A stretch of DNA of 43,505 bases. Source: Deinococcus aquatilis DSM 23025 (GTDB lineage Bacteria > Deinococcota > Deinococci > Deinococcales > Deinococcaceae). The notes beneath the pieces are model-generated. The model did not search any database. It was not told where the DNA came from and saw only the letters and a list, made by a program, of their open reading frames with translations. The translations under genes and the position numbers were made by a program. Below, piece by piece: positions 27,726 to 36,045 of the stretch. Position 1 is the stretch's first letter, and the number at the start of each line of letters is the position of its first letter. The stretch lies in the NCBI RefSeq assembly GCF_000378445.1, contig NZ_KB899736.1:1-43505 (forward strand), read 5' to 3'.

Positions 27726-28643
27726 TCAAAGCCTCGGCTTCACCTGCTCCCGGTACCAGTTGCCCCAGTGCGGTTTTCTGCCGTCTATATCGGCCAATCC
27801 GTATTCGTCCATCAGAGTCCACGAGGCCAGGGCCGCCCCATCAAATCGGCGTCTGGTGGGGTCGGCAGCCAGCGCCGCGATGCCCCGGCCCACCAGATGC
27901 GGCGTTTCGGACTCGGCAAAGTCGGGTTCCTGCTTCACGGCTTCCCGCCAGGTGTCTTCCGTCACGCCAAAGTGGGCCAGCATTTCCTCACTTCGCAGAA
28001 ATCCGGGCGTGACGCTGAGGCTGGTGATGGCGCGGGGGTCGTCTTTCAGCTCGCTGGCCCAGTTCTGAGCCAGACGCATCACGCCCGTTTTGGCGAGGTC
28101 GTAAAAGAAATTGCCCCGGTAATACCAGCCGTCGCCATCAGTAATTTCGGCCACCAATCCACCCGCCCGCAGGAGTGGCAAGCCCGCGTGGGCCGTCAGA
28201 ATATGCGTCCAGATGGCCCGTTCCAGCATCTGGCGGCCCCGGTGCAGGTCCTGTTCCCAGAACTTTTTGCCCCACTCCATCAGTGATTCACCGCCCCAGA
28301 TGTCGTTGATCAGGATGTCGAAGCCGCCGTACTCTTCCCATGCCCACTCCATCAGGGTCGCCACCTGTGCTTCGTCGGAATGGTCGCAACGCCGCGCCAC
28401 GCCCACGCCGCCCGCTGCCGTGACCAGTTCGGCGGTGTCTTCGATGGTTTCGGGTCGGCCCAGATCGCTGGGGCCTGTGCCGTCTAAGTCTGGGCCGTCT
28501 GCACTGGGGCGGGTGCTGCGGCCCGTGCAGATCACGGTGGCCCCCAGTGCGCCCAGTTCGGTGGCGATACCGCGCCCAGCGCCGCGTGTGGCTCCGGCAA
28601 CAAGGGCAACTTTTCCGGTCAGGGGAAGGGATGGAGTGGGCAT
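27726..28643 (-). CDS. Short-chain dehydrogenase/reductase (SDR family), extended
   Basis: 305 residues. Rossmann motif AGATRGAGRGIA at about 16-27. The region after strand 2 (CTGRSTRPSADGPDLDG) is longer than in classical SDRs. The catalytic segment is DGDGWYYRGNFFYDLAKTG, with Tyr and Lys in YDLAK and an upstream TDGDG replacing the usual Ser context. This variant, often annotated as SDR family oxidoreductase, is common in actinobacteria and Deinococcus; substrates are unknown. The canonical catalytic Ser is not obvious, so activity may differ from classical SDRs. It lies 36 bases upstream of the YdeI-like gene on the same strand and may be co-transcribed with it. Confidence 0.87.
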   Translation of the reverse strand: MPTPSLPLTGKVALVAGATRGAGRGIATELGALGATVICTGRSTRPSADGPDLDGTGPSDLGRPETIEDTAELVTAAGGVGVARRCDHSDEAQVATLMEWAWEEYGGFDILINDIWGGESLMEWGKKFWEQDLHRGRQMLERAIWTHILTAHAGLPLLRAGGLVAEITDGDGWYYRGNFFYDLAKTGVMRLAQNWASELKDDPRAITSLSVTPGFLRSEEMLAHFGVTEDTWREAVKQEPDFAESETPHLVGRGIAALAADPTRRRFDGAALASWTLMDEYGLADIDGRKPHWGNWYREQVKPRL

Positions 28644-28808
28644 GGGAAGAGTACAACCCTCGGTGAGTGGTCAGTGGTGAGTGGGAAGTGGGAACAGCGT
28701 GGTGGAGGTGAATTCTAGGCGGTGTGGTGGTCTGTCATACAGGAGAAAAATGAGTCGGTGAGCTTCCCCGCTGTAACCTATTGCAACACTTTGAATGCTT
28801 GGTGGCCT

Positions 28809-28908
28809 AACCCCCCCCGTTGCTGACGCAACGCCCCCCCTTAAAGGGGAGGACCAAAGCTGGTGCGCTCCCCTTTAAGGGGGCTGGCTGCGAAGTAGAC
28901 GGGGGGGT
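28809..28908 (+). repeat. GC-rich intergenic repeat, full copy
   Basis: About 100 bp, starting AACCCCCCCCGTTGCTGACG and ending AGACGGGGGGGT. The inner arms CCCCCTTAAAGGGGAGGAC and GCTCCCCTTTAAGGGGG can pair. Same family as 25972-26070 and, more distantly, 20582-20678. Confidence 0.8.
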
Positions 28909-29176
28909 CATGCCTCTGCCAGAACGGTGCTCAGCCCAACAGGGATCAATAAACGCTCCTCTACAGTGCAGTTCTACGAGTCCCACAAGGGCCGAGGGCC
29001 ACACCCCCCAAACCGTTCCCGCCCAAGTGCGTGTGAGGCCGTCGTCCACGCAGTGGGCGGGCCAATTCCAACATCAAGACGACTGGCGATTCAGCTTCAA
29101 ACGGACGATCTGGCCGAGTCAAAACGCGACAAGATCACTCCTGCCGAGCGCAGCGCTTCGCTCCCCTGACCCCTTT

Positions 29177-29201
29177 GGGGGCGGGGGCTGGGGGGTGGGG
29201 G
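29177..29201 (+). other. Strong G-quadruplex motif
   Basis: Four uninterrupted G runs of 5, 5, 6 and 5 separated by loops of C, CT and T. It lies 49 bases beyond the stop codon of the ketosynthase operon, with the G-rich strand being the template strand for that operon. Confidence 0.8.
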
Positions 29202-29249
29202 AAAACCGTAGCAGCAGGGAAGGAATACAGAAATGAAACCTCTTCAAGC

Positions 29250-30251
29250 TCAGAGTTCCAGAATCAGCCCGCCCGCCGTCAGGCCCGCCCCGGTGCCCAC
29301 CATCAACACGGTGTCGCCCTCCCCAGCCCGCCCGGTACTCAGCGCCTGATGCAGCGTGAGGGGCAGGCTCGCGGCGATCACGTTGCCCAGCGTAGGCAGG
29401 GTCACTTCTACCCGGTCTTCGGGCCAACCGTAGCGGCGCAGCAGATCCAGCCCCACCTTGCTGGCCTGATGCGGCACCACGCGGGAAATGCCCGCCAAAC
29501 CGGTGCTGAGGCCCGGGCGCAGGCGCTCCAGAAAGGCGGGAACAACGCGGCTGGCGAGTTTCAGCACGCCGAGGCCCTGCATATCGAACAGGTATTCCTG
29601 CGGCTGCACGGCGGCGTTGCGGGGATGGCGCAGGGTGCCGCCGCCCTGAATGCGGGTGTGATCCGCGCCCTCGGGATAGGTTTCGATGCGGGCCGCGTGA
29701 AGGCCCTGACCGGGGCGCACCGCCCGCCCCAGCACCACCGCCGCCGCGCCGTCACCGATCAGGAGGGCACTTTCGGGCTGGGCCATGTTCAGGCCCACGC
29801 TGCCGCCCTCGGTACTGACGATCAGCACCCGCGCCGCCTGCCCCGAACCGATCAGGAGGGCCGCGTGTTGCAGCGCCAGCAAAAAGCTCAGGCAGGTGCC
29901 GTGAATGCTGTAGGCCGCCCGCCCACTGAGGCCCAGTTCGCGGGCCAGCAGCGCCCCACCGTCGGGAATCGGCTGGGCCTGAGAACCGCTGGCATTCAGC
30001 AGCACGTCCACATCTTCAAGGGCCAGATTCGCCGCCGCCAGTGCATTCCGGGCCGCCTGTGCCCCCAGCGTCAGCGCCGTTTCTGATCCAGACAGCCAGC
30101 GGCGTTCGCGGACCCCGGTGCGGGCCTCGGCAGCCTCGGCAGTCAGGCCACACAGCGCGGCAACCTCGGCGGTGGGCACCACGCGGCTGGGCAACGCCTG
30201 CCCCGTGCCCAGAATGCGAATCGGAAGAACGGCGGCAATCGGAATAGTCAT
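29250..30251 (-). CDS. FabH-like 3-oxoacyl-ACP synthase III (OleA-like role proposed)
   Basis: 333 residues from ATG 30251, with GAGGT six to ten bases upstream. Thiolase-fold condensing enzyme with the KAS III triad: Cys120 in SIHGTCLSFLLA, His261 in RVVPHQASKVG, Asn290 in LPTLGNVIAASLPL. The HQAS (not HQAN) variant and the single-copy setting in a four-gene cluster suggest specialised chemistry, not housekeeping fatty-acid initiation. It would condense an acyl thioester with malonyl or a second acyl unit. It is the last gene of the operon, its start overlapping the ligase stop by four bases. Family is certain, pathway is inferred. Confidence 0.9.
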   Translation of the reverse strand: MTIPIAAVLPIRILGTGQALPSRVVPTAEVAALCGLTAEAAEARTGVRERRWLSGSETALTLGAQAARNALAAANLALEDVDVLLNASGSQAQPIPDGGALLARELGLSGRAAYSIHGTCLSFLLALQHAALLIGSGQAARVLIVSTEGGSVGLNMAQPESALLIGDGAAAVVLGRAVRPGQGLHAARIETYPEGADHTRIQGGGTLRHPRNAAVQPQEYLFDMQGLGVLKLASRVVPAFLERLRPGLSTGLAGISRVVPHQASKVGLDLLRRYGWPEDRVEVTLPTLGNVIAASLPLTLHQALSTGRAGEGDTVLMVGTGAGLTAGGLILEL

Positions 30252-31609
30252 GAATTGACCTCGGCAATGGGAGAAGATCCTGCCTCACGGCGGCGCAGCA
30301 CCCGGCGGCGTTTGGTTCCGGGCGGTGCGGGTAACAGCGGGCCAAAAGTCAGGTGGACGCGCCCAGCATCGGCCCCAGCGCGGGTCAGGGCAGCGGCGAC
30401 CTCGGCGGCGGCGTGGGCGCGAACCTCGGGCGAATCGGGGTCAAGCAGCAGCCGGAGCGTGTGCGGGGCCGTCTGTTCGGCGCGGTATTCCCGCAACCCC
30501 GGCACCCGGTTCAGGGCCGCCCGCACAAAGTCGGGCCAGACCGTGACCAGTGACCCGGAGGGACTGGCAAAAGCCAGCGCGTCGTCCTGCCTTCCCTCTA
30601 TGCGAATGACGCGCCGCGCCGCACTGCCGCAGGGGCAAGCCGCACCGTCCAGATGCAAAATATCGTCGAGTCGGTGCCGAATCATGGGCTGAACCCGGCG
30701 GCGTAAATCGGTGATGATGGGCCGCCAACGCCCGTCTCCCAGCGCCTCCAGATCAAAGTGAACGTGGGCTTCGTTGAGGTGCAGATGCCCGTGTGAGCAG
30801 GGCAACGCCAACAGCCCCTCGGTGGCCTGATAGACCTGCACCACCGGGCCAAATCCGGCCTCCAGAGCGGCGCGGTCATCGGGTTCCAGCACCTCGGCCA
30901 CGCACACCACGCGCTCTGGGCGGGCCACGGCTCCGGCCTCCAGCAGCGCCCGCAGCACGCTGGGCGGCCCCACCAGCAGGGTCGGGTCGGCGGCGCTCAG
31001 GGCGGCGGCCAGTTCGGGCACGGGGCGCAGCAGATCCAGAAAAGTAAAACTGATCCGGCGACTCTGCACGCTGCGGTAAAGCCCTCCCTCGGCCCGCAGG
31101 AGGAAGGCCACCCTTTGGGGGCGCAGCAGACTGCGGAAAAAAGGCGGCGGGAGCAGATGCCGCAGCACCACGCCCGCCCAGCGCTGGCGCTCGGTGGTAC
31201 CCACCAGAAACGCGCCCTGTGTGCCGCTGGTGCCGCTGGACAGGCCCACGGTCAGGGGTTGCCCCGCAAAGGCGGAGGGGGCCGCGCCGCGCAACTGGCC
31301 GGAAAAATCGCGCTGGTCTTCGGCAGAGCGGGCCAGTGCCAGCACCTCGGCCAGTTTCAGTCCGGCGGTATTCAGGTGGTCGAACTGCGCCATCATCTCG
31401 GCTTTGCCCGTGGGCGGCAGGCTGTGCCACTGGCTCAGGCCGAGGCCCGCAGCACGGAACCGGGCCGCCACGGCGGGACTGTACGCGGCCACCCAGCGCA
31501 GTTGCTCCCGCGCCAGCCGCTGCTGATGCCGTTCCAGCGCCGCCCGCGTGCGGAAATGCAGACGGCCTTCCGCGAGGGCGTACCAGACGGCAGCGAGGGC
31601 ATCGTTCAT
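30248..31609 (-). CDS. Adenylate-forming enzyme of PaaK/CapK (F390 synthetase-related) type
   Basis: 453 residues. ANL-superfamily features: the P-loop-like VGLSSGTSGTQGAFLVGT (about 121-138), a later VYQATEGLLALPCSHGHLHL with the ATEG-type adenylate motif, and LRRRVQPMIRHRLDDILHLD (Arg/Asp of the adenylate site). CPCGSAARRVIRIEGRQDD resembles phenylacetate-CoA ligase ends. It activates a carboxylate as acyl-AMP and may pass it to CoA, an amine or an internal hydroxyl. In the Ole pathway the equivalent step is done by OleC, an ANL protein of another clade. It overlaps both neighbours by four bases. Confidence 0.85.
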   Translation of the reverse strand: MNDALAAVWYALAEGRLHFRTRAALERHQQRLAREQLRWVAAYSPAVAARFRAAGLGLSQWHSLPPTGKAEMMAQFDHLNTAGLKLAEVLALARSAEDQRDFSGQLRGAAPSAFAGQPLTVGLSSGTSGTQGAFLVGTTERQRWAGVVLRHLLPPPFFRSLLRPQRVAFLLRAEGGLYRSVQSRRISFTFLDLLRPVPELAAALSAADPTLLVGPPSVLRALLEAGAVARPERVVCVAEVLEPDDRAALEAGFGPVVQVYQATEGLLALPCSHGHLHLNEAHVHFDLEALGDGRWRPIITDLRRRVQPMIRHRLDDILHLDGAACPCGSAARRVIRIEGRQDDALAFASPSGSLVTVWPDFVRAALNRVPGLREYRAEQTAPHTLRLLLDPDSPEVRAHAAAEVAAALTRAGADAGRVHLTFGPLLPAPPGTKRRRVLRRREAGSSPIAEVNS

Positions 31610-32529
31610 GGCTGGGCCAAACGGCTTTCGGGGAGGTCGTGGCTCACGATCACGCGGGCGCGGGGATGGCGGGCCAGCCAGTCCTGCAACTGCTGGCGGC
31701 TGCGGCGCTCCTGCTCCACATCAAAAAAGGCGATGCGGGCCAGTGGATGCACCTCACCGTCCTGTTCGCCTTCGGCCCCTTCTCCTCTGGGCAAACGCAA
31801 CGCACGCACATTCCACGCGGCGTCGGTTGCCAGCAGCGTCCATTCGGAGCCGTCCTCACCCGCCGCCGCCTCGCGCACGATCAGGGCGATCATGCCGGGG
31901 GCGTGACCGGGCACGCGCACCGCCCACACGCTTTCATCGGCAAAAATGTCGGCGGCCTCGGCAAAGGGGGCCAGCCACGCGGGGGCCGGGGCAAAATGCA
32001 GCGCGTTCGTGCGGGCCTCGAAATCGGGCGGCAACAGCTCGGGCAGGAAGGCCCGCCGCACCGCCCGCAGTCCCTTCAGGCCGCGCAGGGGCGGATAGGC
32101 CGCGCCGTCCAGCACGAACCGCGCCCCCGGAAACGCCCGCAGATCGCCCACATGATCGGCGTGCAGATGAGACACGATCACTGTTTTGATGCTCCGAACA
32201 TCCAGCCGCATCCGGGCCAGTTGCGCCGCCGCCGTGCCTCCCGCCGCCAACCGAACCGGGGTAATCAGGCCGTACAGCACACCGGGCCAGCGCCGCATCA
32301 GCCGGGGCACCTGTGGGCCGTAGCCGGTGTCCAGCAGCACGGGGCCAGAAGGGTGCAGCAGCAGCGCGAATCCCGCCGGGTACGCCTGCACCCGCCACGC
32401 CGCCCCCCGTTGCGTCAGGGCGGCCAGATTCAGGCATTCGCCCGCCGCGAGGGGAACGACCCGAACGGTGACTGGACTGAAGGGGAGGGGGCTGGATGGG
32501 ATTGGGTTGGAGGAAACAGGCTCAGGCAT
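31606..32529 (-). CDS. Metallo-beta-lactamase-fold hydrolase
   Basis: 307 residues. Zinc motif HLHADH at 121-126 after SIKTVIVS, with further ligand segments VPGHAPGM (His), LLATDAAWN (Asp) and VIVSHDLPE (His). It resembles N-acyl homoserine lactonase/MBL-fold hydrolases rather than true beta-lactamases. No signal peptide, so it is cytoplasmic. Position between the epimerase and the ligase, with 8- and 4-base overlaps, points to a committed step of the same pathway, perhaps opening a lactone or thioester. It would replace the alpha/beta-hydrolase OleB in an Ole-like scheme. Confidence 0.9.
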   Translation of the reverse strand: MPEPVSSNPIPSSPLPFSPVTVRVVPLAAGECLNLAALTQRGAAWRVQAYPAGFALLLHPSGPVLLDTGYGPQVPRLMRRWPGVLYGLITPVRLAAGGTAAAQLARMRLDVRSIKTVIVSHLHADHVGDLRAFPGARFVLDGAAYPPLRGLKGLRAVRRAFLPELLPPDFEARTNALHFAPAPAWLAPFAEAADIFADESVWAVRVPGHAPGMIALIVREAAAGEDGSEWTLLATDAAWNVRALRLPRGEGAEGEQDGEVHPLARIAFFDVEQERRSRQQLQDWLARHPRARVIVSHDLPESRLAQP

Positions 32530-33502
32530 GGGCTACGGCTCCTATCGCTTCCTCTAACCCCTGATCGGGATGTACCACGGGCGCGTACCCCAGGCGCTGG
32601 CGGGCGCGGGTCAGGTCGAGGGTCATGCCCCGCGTCAGCAGGCGCACACCGCTGGCTGTGAGGGGCGGTTCCGGGCGGCGGGGGTGCAGCGCGTACACGC
32701 CCTCCAGCACGCGGGCCACCGCCTCCAGCACGCGGGGGTTGGCCTGCCGGGTGGGGCGCGGCACGGCCAACGCATCGGCCAGGCGGTCCAGGGTGGCCCA
32801 GATAGGAATGGTGACGCCATCGGTGATGTTGAAGAGGCCCGGAGCAGGCCGCAGCAGGGCCAATCTCACCGCCTCAGACACGTTCCGAACGTGCGTCAGT
32901 TCGGTGTGAACCTCTCCCCTGCCGTCCAGCCGGGGCAGGCGACCCGCCCGCAACGCCAGCGCCAGCCGGGGCAAAATGCTGGTGTCGCCGGGGCCGTAGA
33001 TACCGCGTGGACGCAGCAGAGTCGCTTCGGGATACGCGGCCTGCACTTCCAGTTCGGCCAGATATTTGCTGCGGGCATATAAAGAGTCGAAGTGTGGAGA
33101 CTGGGGTGGGCCAAGCGGGGTACTTTCCGGGATGTTGTGCGTGAGGCCGGTGGCGTTGTATACGCTGGGCGTGCTGATGTGCACCAGCCGCACGCCCGCC
33201 CCGGCACAGGCCCGCGCCACTGCCGCGCTGACCTCCACATTGTCGGCATAAAAGTCGGCCCAGCGGCCCCACAGCGTCGAGCGGGCCGCCGAATGCACCA
33301 CGGCGTCGGCCCCGGCGATCAGCCCGGTCAGCCCTGCGGCGTCCCGCAACTCCAGCGCCGCGAAACGCACGCCAGCTTCTCCAAGGGCCGAACCCCGCAC
33401 GGCGTCCCGCCCCACGCCCACCACCTCATGACCGGACGCGGCCAGCTCGCGGGCGACCACACCACCCAAAAAGCCTGTTGCCCCCGTGACCAATACCCGC
33501 AT
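32522..33502 (-). CDS. NAD-dependent epimerase/dehydratase-family reductase (OleD-like role proposed)
   Basis: 326 residues from ATG 33502; an in-frame TTG at 33520 is less likely because a -10 hexamer overlaps it. Extended SDR: VTGATGFLGG nucleotide-binding motif at the N-terminus, LVHISTPSVYN with the catalytic Ser/Thr, and the LYARSKYLAE Tyr-x-x-x-Lys pair. NITDGVTIPIWATLDRLADAL is the C-terminal substrate-domain pattern seen in 3-beta-HSD/OleD-like reductases. It is the first gene of the four-gene operon. In that role it would reduce the beta-keto product of the FabH-like enzyme. Confidence 0.9.
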   Translation of the reverse strand: MRVLVTGATGFLGGVVARELAASGHEVVGVGRDAVRGSALGEAGVRFAALELRDAAGLTGLIAGADAVVHSAARSTLWGRWADFYADNVEVSAAVARACAGAGVRLVHISTPSVYNATGLTHNIPESTPLGPPQSPHFDSLYARSKYLAELEVQAAYPEATLLRPRGIYGPGDTSILPRLALALRAGRLPRLDGRGEVHTELTHVRNVSEAVRLALLRPAPGLFNITDGVTIPIWATLDRLADALAVPRPTRQANPRVLEAVARVLEGVYALHPRRPEPPLTASGVRLLTRGMTLDLTRARQRLGYAPVVHPDQGLEEAIGAVAHA

Positions 33503-33508
33503 AGGTGC

Positions 33509-33514
33509 AGGGTA
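33509..33514 (-). promoter_or_regulatory. Leaderless-type -10 box of the four-gene operon
   Basis: Minus-strand TACCCT, then GCACCT, then ATG at 33502. This fixes the operon's first gene and its start. Confidence 0.5.
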
Positions 33515-33588
33515 GCTCAACTGGGGTGCAGCGCTCGGAGATGGGGACGCGGATCAGTGAGCGGCCTGTTGGTCAAACTCCCGTTTGT

Positions 33589-33594
33589 TAAACT
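33589..33594 (+). promoter_or_regulatory. Leaderless-type -10 box of the CDGSH gene
   Basis: TAAACT, then GAAGC, then ATG at 33600. Confidence 0.5.
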
Positions 33595-33599
33595 GAAGC

Positions 33600-34055
33600 A
33601 TGACCCGACCCGCCGACGCCACCACCAGCGGCAGGGCGTACACCGCCCCCGGCATCACCGTGTATTACGACGCCGTGCGCTGCCGCCATGTCGCCAACTG
33701 CGTGCGTGGACTGCCGCAGGTGTTCGATCCGCAGGCCCGCCCCTGGATTCAGCCTGCCCACGCCGAGGCCGAAGCGGTGGCCGCTGTGGTCAGAACCTGC
33801 CCCACCGGAGCGCTGCATTACGTGCTGGAGGCTGGCCCCGCCGAGACGCCCGACCCAACCACCACCATTTCTCCGTTGCCGGACGGCCCCCTGATCGTGC
33901 GCGGCGACCTGACCCTGATCACCCCTCAAGGCCTCGTGCGGGAAGTTCGCGCCGCCCTGTGCCGTTGCGGTGGCAGCAGCCACAAACCGTATTGCGACGG
34001 TACACACGACAAAATCGGCTGGAAGAGTGACGTTCAGCCCAGCAGTGAAAGCTGA
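33600..34055 (+). CDS. Fusion of a Fer4_19 (YjdI-like) domain and a CDGSH iron-sulfur domain
   Basis: 151 residues. The N-terminal half has AVRCRHVANCVRGLPQVF and VRTCPTGALHYV, the Cys pattern of the divergent mono-cluster ferredoxin domain (Fer4_19/YjdI). The C-terminal half has CRCGGSSHKPYCDGTH, a perfect CDGSH signature (three Cys and one His, a 2Fe-2S site). Such two-domain proteins are predicted small redox or cluster-transfer carriers in the cytoplasm. The partner enzyme is unknown. It lies divergent from the four-gene operon, with 97 bases between the two starts, so it could share regulation with it and might supply electrons to that pathway; that link is speculation. Confidence 0.88.
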   Translation: MTRPADATTSGRAYTAPGITVYYDAVRCRHVANCVRGLPQVFDPQARPWIQPAHAEAEAVAAVVRTCPTGALHYVLEAGPAETPDPTTTISPLPDGPLIVRGDLTLITPQGLVREVRAALCRCGGSSHKPYCDGTHDKIGWKSDVQPSSES

Positions 34056-34097
34056 AGTAAGCCCAAAGATTCACGGCCCCGGCCCCGCCGCGCCCCG

Positions 34098-34103
34098 TAC
34101 ACT
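34098..34103 (+). promoter_or_regulatory. Leaderless-type -10 box of the thymidine phosphorylase gene
   Basis: TACACT, then GCCGT, then ATG at 34109. Confidence 0.5.
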
Positions 34104-34108
34104 GCCGT

Positions 34109-35422
34109 ATGACCGCAACTCCGAAACTGCATATTCCTGACCTGATCCAGAAAAAACGCGACGGTCAAGAGCACTCCCGCACAGAACTGGAAGCGATGGT
34201 GCTGGGCTACACACGGGGCGACGTGCCTGATTATCAGGTGGCGGCGTGGCTGATGGCGGTGTACCTGAAGGGCATGACCCCACAGGAAACCGCCGACCTG
34301 ACCCTGGTGATGGCGGCCAGCGGCGACCAGATGGAACTGGGCGACCTGCCGAACACCGTAGACAAGCACTCCACGGGCGGCGTGGGCGACAAGACCAGCC
34401 TGATCCTGACGCCGATGCTGGCCGCGCTGGGCCTCACAGTGGCCAAGATGAGCGGGCGCGGACTGGCCCACACGGGCGGCACCATAGACAAACTGGAAAG
34501 CATTCCGGGCTGGACTTCGGAACTGGATGAAGCCCACTTTCTGACGCAGGCTCGTACGATTGGACTGGCCTTGGTGGGCCAGAGCAAAGACCTCGCCCCC
34601 GCTGACGGCAAGCTGTACGCCCTGCGCGACGTGACTGCCACCGTGGACTGCCTGCCCCTGATCGCCAGTTCGATCATGAGCAAAAAGCTGGCCTCGGGCG
34701 CACATACGGTGGTGCTGGACGTGAAGGTAGGCGCGGGCGCATTTATGAAAACGCTGGCCGATGGACGCGGGCTGGCGCGGGCGATGGTGGACATCGGCAA
34801 CCGGGCCGGGCGGCAGGTGCGGGCCGTACTGACCGACATGGACGCGCCGCTGGGATTCATGGCGGGCAACAGTCTGGAAGTGCTGGAAGCGCTGGACACC
34901 CTGCGCGGTCACGGCCCCCACGACCTGACCGAACTGTGCGTATCGCTGGCGGTGGAGGCATTGGCGGCGCAGGGCGAAGACGAGCAGCAGGCCGAGGCCC
35001 GCGCCCGCGCCACCCTGCAAGACGGCTCCGCGCTCGCCAAATTCCGGGCCTTTATCGGGGGACAGGGCGGCGACCCCACCTACGTGGACGATCCCCAAAA
35101 GTTTGATGTGGCCCCCGGCAGAGAGGACATTCTGGCGACCAGCAGCGGCTTTGTGGGCAGCATCGACGCCCTGAGCGTAGGCCGCGCCGTGCTGGTGCTG
35201 GGCGGCGGGCGTGAGCGCAAAGGTGAGGCCATCGATCACGGCGTGGGCGTGGAGTTGCTGAAGAAACCCGGCGACGCGGTACAGGCCGGAGAGGCAGTGC
35301 TGCGCCTGTATCACCGGGATGGACGGGGGCTGGAGGTGGCCCGCACATTGCTGACCGCCGGACTAACCTTGCAGGCCGCCGCACCCGCACCCGAAGACCT
35401 GATCCTTGACCGCGTGAACTGA
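34109..35422 (+). CDS. deoA: Thymidine (pyrimidine-nucleoside) phosphorylase
   Basis: 437 residues, the usual length. It cleaves thymidine, and possibly uridine, with phosphate to base and deoxyribose-1-phosphate in nucleoside salvage. The family signature is clear: [21 protein letters not shown] minus its last residue, and the phosphate site [18 protein letters not shown] conserved C-terminal domain ends VNP-like (LILDRVN). Whether it is DeoA-type (thymidine only) or Pdp-type (broader) cannot be read safely, so the symbol is approximate. A hairpin follows the gene. Confidence 0.93.
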   Translation: MTATPKLHIPDLIQKKRDGQEHSRTELEAMVLGYTRGDVPDYQVAAWLMAVYLKGMTPQETADLTLVMAASGDQMELGDLPNTVDKHSTGGVGDKTSLILTPMLAALGLTVAKMSGRGLAHTGGTIDKLESIPGWTSELDEAHFLTQARTIGLALVGQSKDLAPADGKLYALRDVTATVDCLPLIASSIMSKKLASGAHTVVLDVKVGAGAFMKTLADGRGLARAMVDIGNRAGRQVRAVLTDMDAPLGFMAGNSLEVLEALDTLRGHGPHDLTELCVSLAVEALAAQGEDEQQAEARARATLQDGSALAKFRAFIGGQGGDPTYVDDPQKFDVAPGREDILATSSGFVGSIDALSVGRAVLVLGGGRERKGEAIDHGVGVELLKKPGDAVQAGEAVLRLYHRDGRGLEVARTLLTAGLTLQAAAPAPEDLILDRVN

Positions 35423-35457
35423 TCTCCGTTTTTAACGTGAACTTTATCGCAATCCTC

Positions 35458-35482
35458 CCCCGGCCTCTTCTGCTGGCCGGGG
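35458..35482 (+). terminator. Hairpin terminator after thymidine phosphorylase
   Basis: CCCCGGCC (35458-35465) pairs with GGCCGGGG (35475-35482), loop TCTTCTGCT, tail TGTTACCTT. Its tail overlaps the -10 box of the next gene. Confidence 0.6.
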
Positions 35483-35485
35483 TGT

Positions 35486-35491
35486 TACCTT
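35486..35491 (+). promoter_or_regulatory. Leaderless-type -10 box of the LapA-like gene
   Basis: TACCTT, then seven bases, then ATG at 35499. It supports ATG 35499 over the in-frame TTG at 35490. Confidence 0.4.
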
Positions 35492-35498
35492 GCTTGAT

Positions 35499-35978
35499 AT
35501 GCGTACCATTGTCCTGATTGTCATTGTGGTGGTGTTGATGCTGTTCGGCATCCTCAATATCAATGCTCTGACCTTTCCCCACACCCTCAGCCTGGGCTTC
35601 GTGACCTATACGGGCGTGCCACTGGGATTGATTTTGCTGCTGCTGGGGCTGGTGCTTGCCCTGGTGTTCTATTTCTGGGCAGGCGTGACCGGGCTGCGGG
35701 CACAGGCCGACAGCGCCAAATTGCTGCGCGATATGGAAGGCCTGCGTGTCAGCCTCGACAGTCAGGAAGGCAGCCGCTTCGCGCAGTTGCAGACGCACCT
35801 CGATCAGCGCCTCTCCCTGCTGGAGACGCAGGTGCAGGCTCCCAAAGCGCTGGGACTGGGGAAAGAACTCAGCCCTTCCGATCTGGCGGCCACCAACGCC
35901 CGAATCGACGCTCTGCAACGCGACCTGAATCTGCAACTGGCACAACTCGACGATTACCTGAAACGCAAACTGGGCTGA
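35499..35978 (+). CDS. LapA-like (DUF1049-type) membrane protein with C-terminal coiled coil
   Basis: 159 residues from ATG 35499. Helix 1 is TIVLIVIVVVLMLFGILNIN and helix 2 GVPLGLILLLLGLVLALVFYF, minus one residue, joined by a short loop, the layout of the LapA/YciS family of inner-membrane proteins. Residues about 70-159 form an amphipathic coiled coil (AQADSAKLLRDMEGLRVSL; TNARIDALQRDLNLQLAQLD) facing the cytoplasm. In enterobacteria LapA helps lipopolysaccharide assembly, but Deinococcus has no classical LPS, so the role here must differ. A strong terminator follows. Confidence 0.82.
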   Translation: MRTIVLIVIVVVLMLFGILNINALTFPHTLSLGFVTYTGVPLGLILLLLGLVLALVFYFWAGVTGLRAQADSAKLLRDMEGLRVSLDSQEGSRFAQLQTHLDQRLSLLETQVQAPKALGLGKELSPSDLAATNARIDALQRDLNLQLAQLDDYLKRKLG

Positions 35979-35994
35979 GCAGCAGGAAAAACAA

Positions 35995-36032
35995 AGGCAG
36001 GACGGGCTTCCACTCTCTGGCCCGTCCTGCCT
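35995..36032 (+). terminator. Strong terminator after the LapA-like gene
   Basis: AGGCAGGACGGGC (35995-36007) pairs with GCCCGTCCTGCCT (36020-36032), 12-base loop, tail GTTTGT. It also faces the 3' end of the CAP-domain pseudogene. Confidence 0.85.
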
Positions 36033-36045
36033 GTTTGTGGCGCAG

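Larger units (their letters stand above)
28644..29249. other. 600-bp intergenic region rich in repeats
   Basis: No convincing gene. It contains the short GTGAGTGG repeats (28661-28692), a full GC-rich repeat (28809-28908) with a tail to about 28950, and a G-quadruplex motif (29177-29201). Open frames across it are artefacts of GC content, with no ribosome site. Confidence 0.6.
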
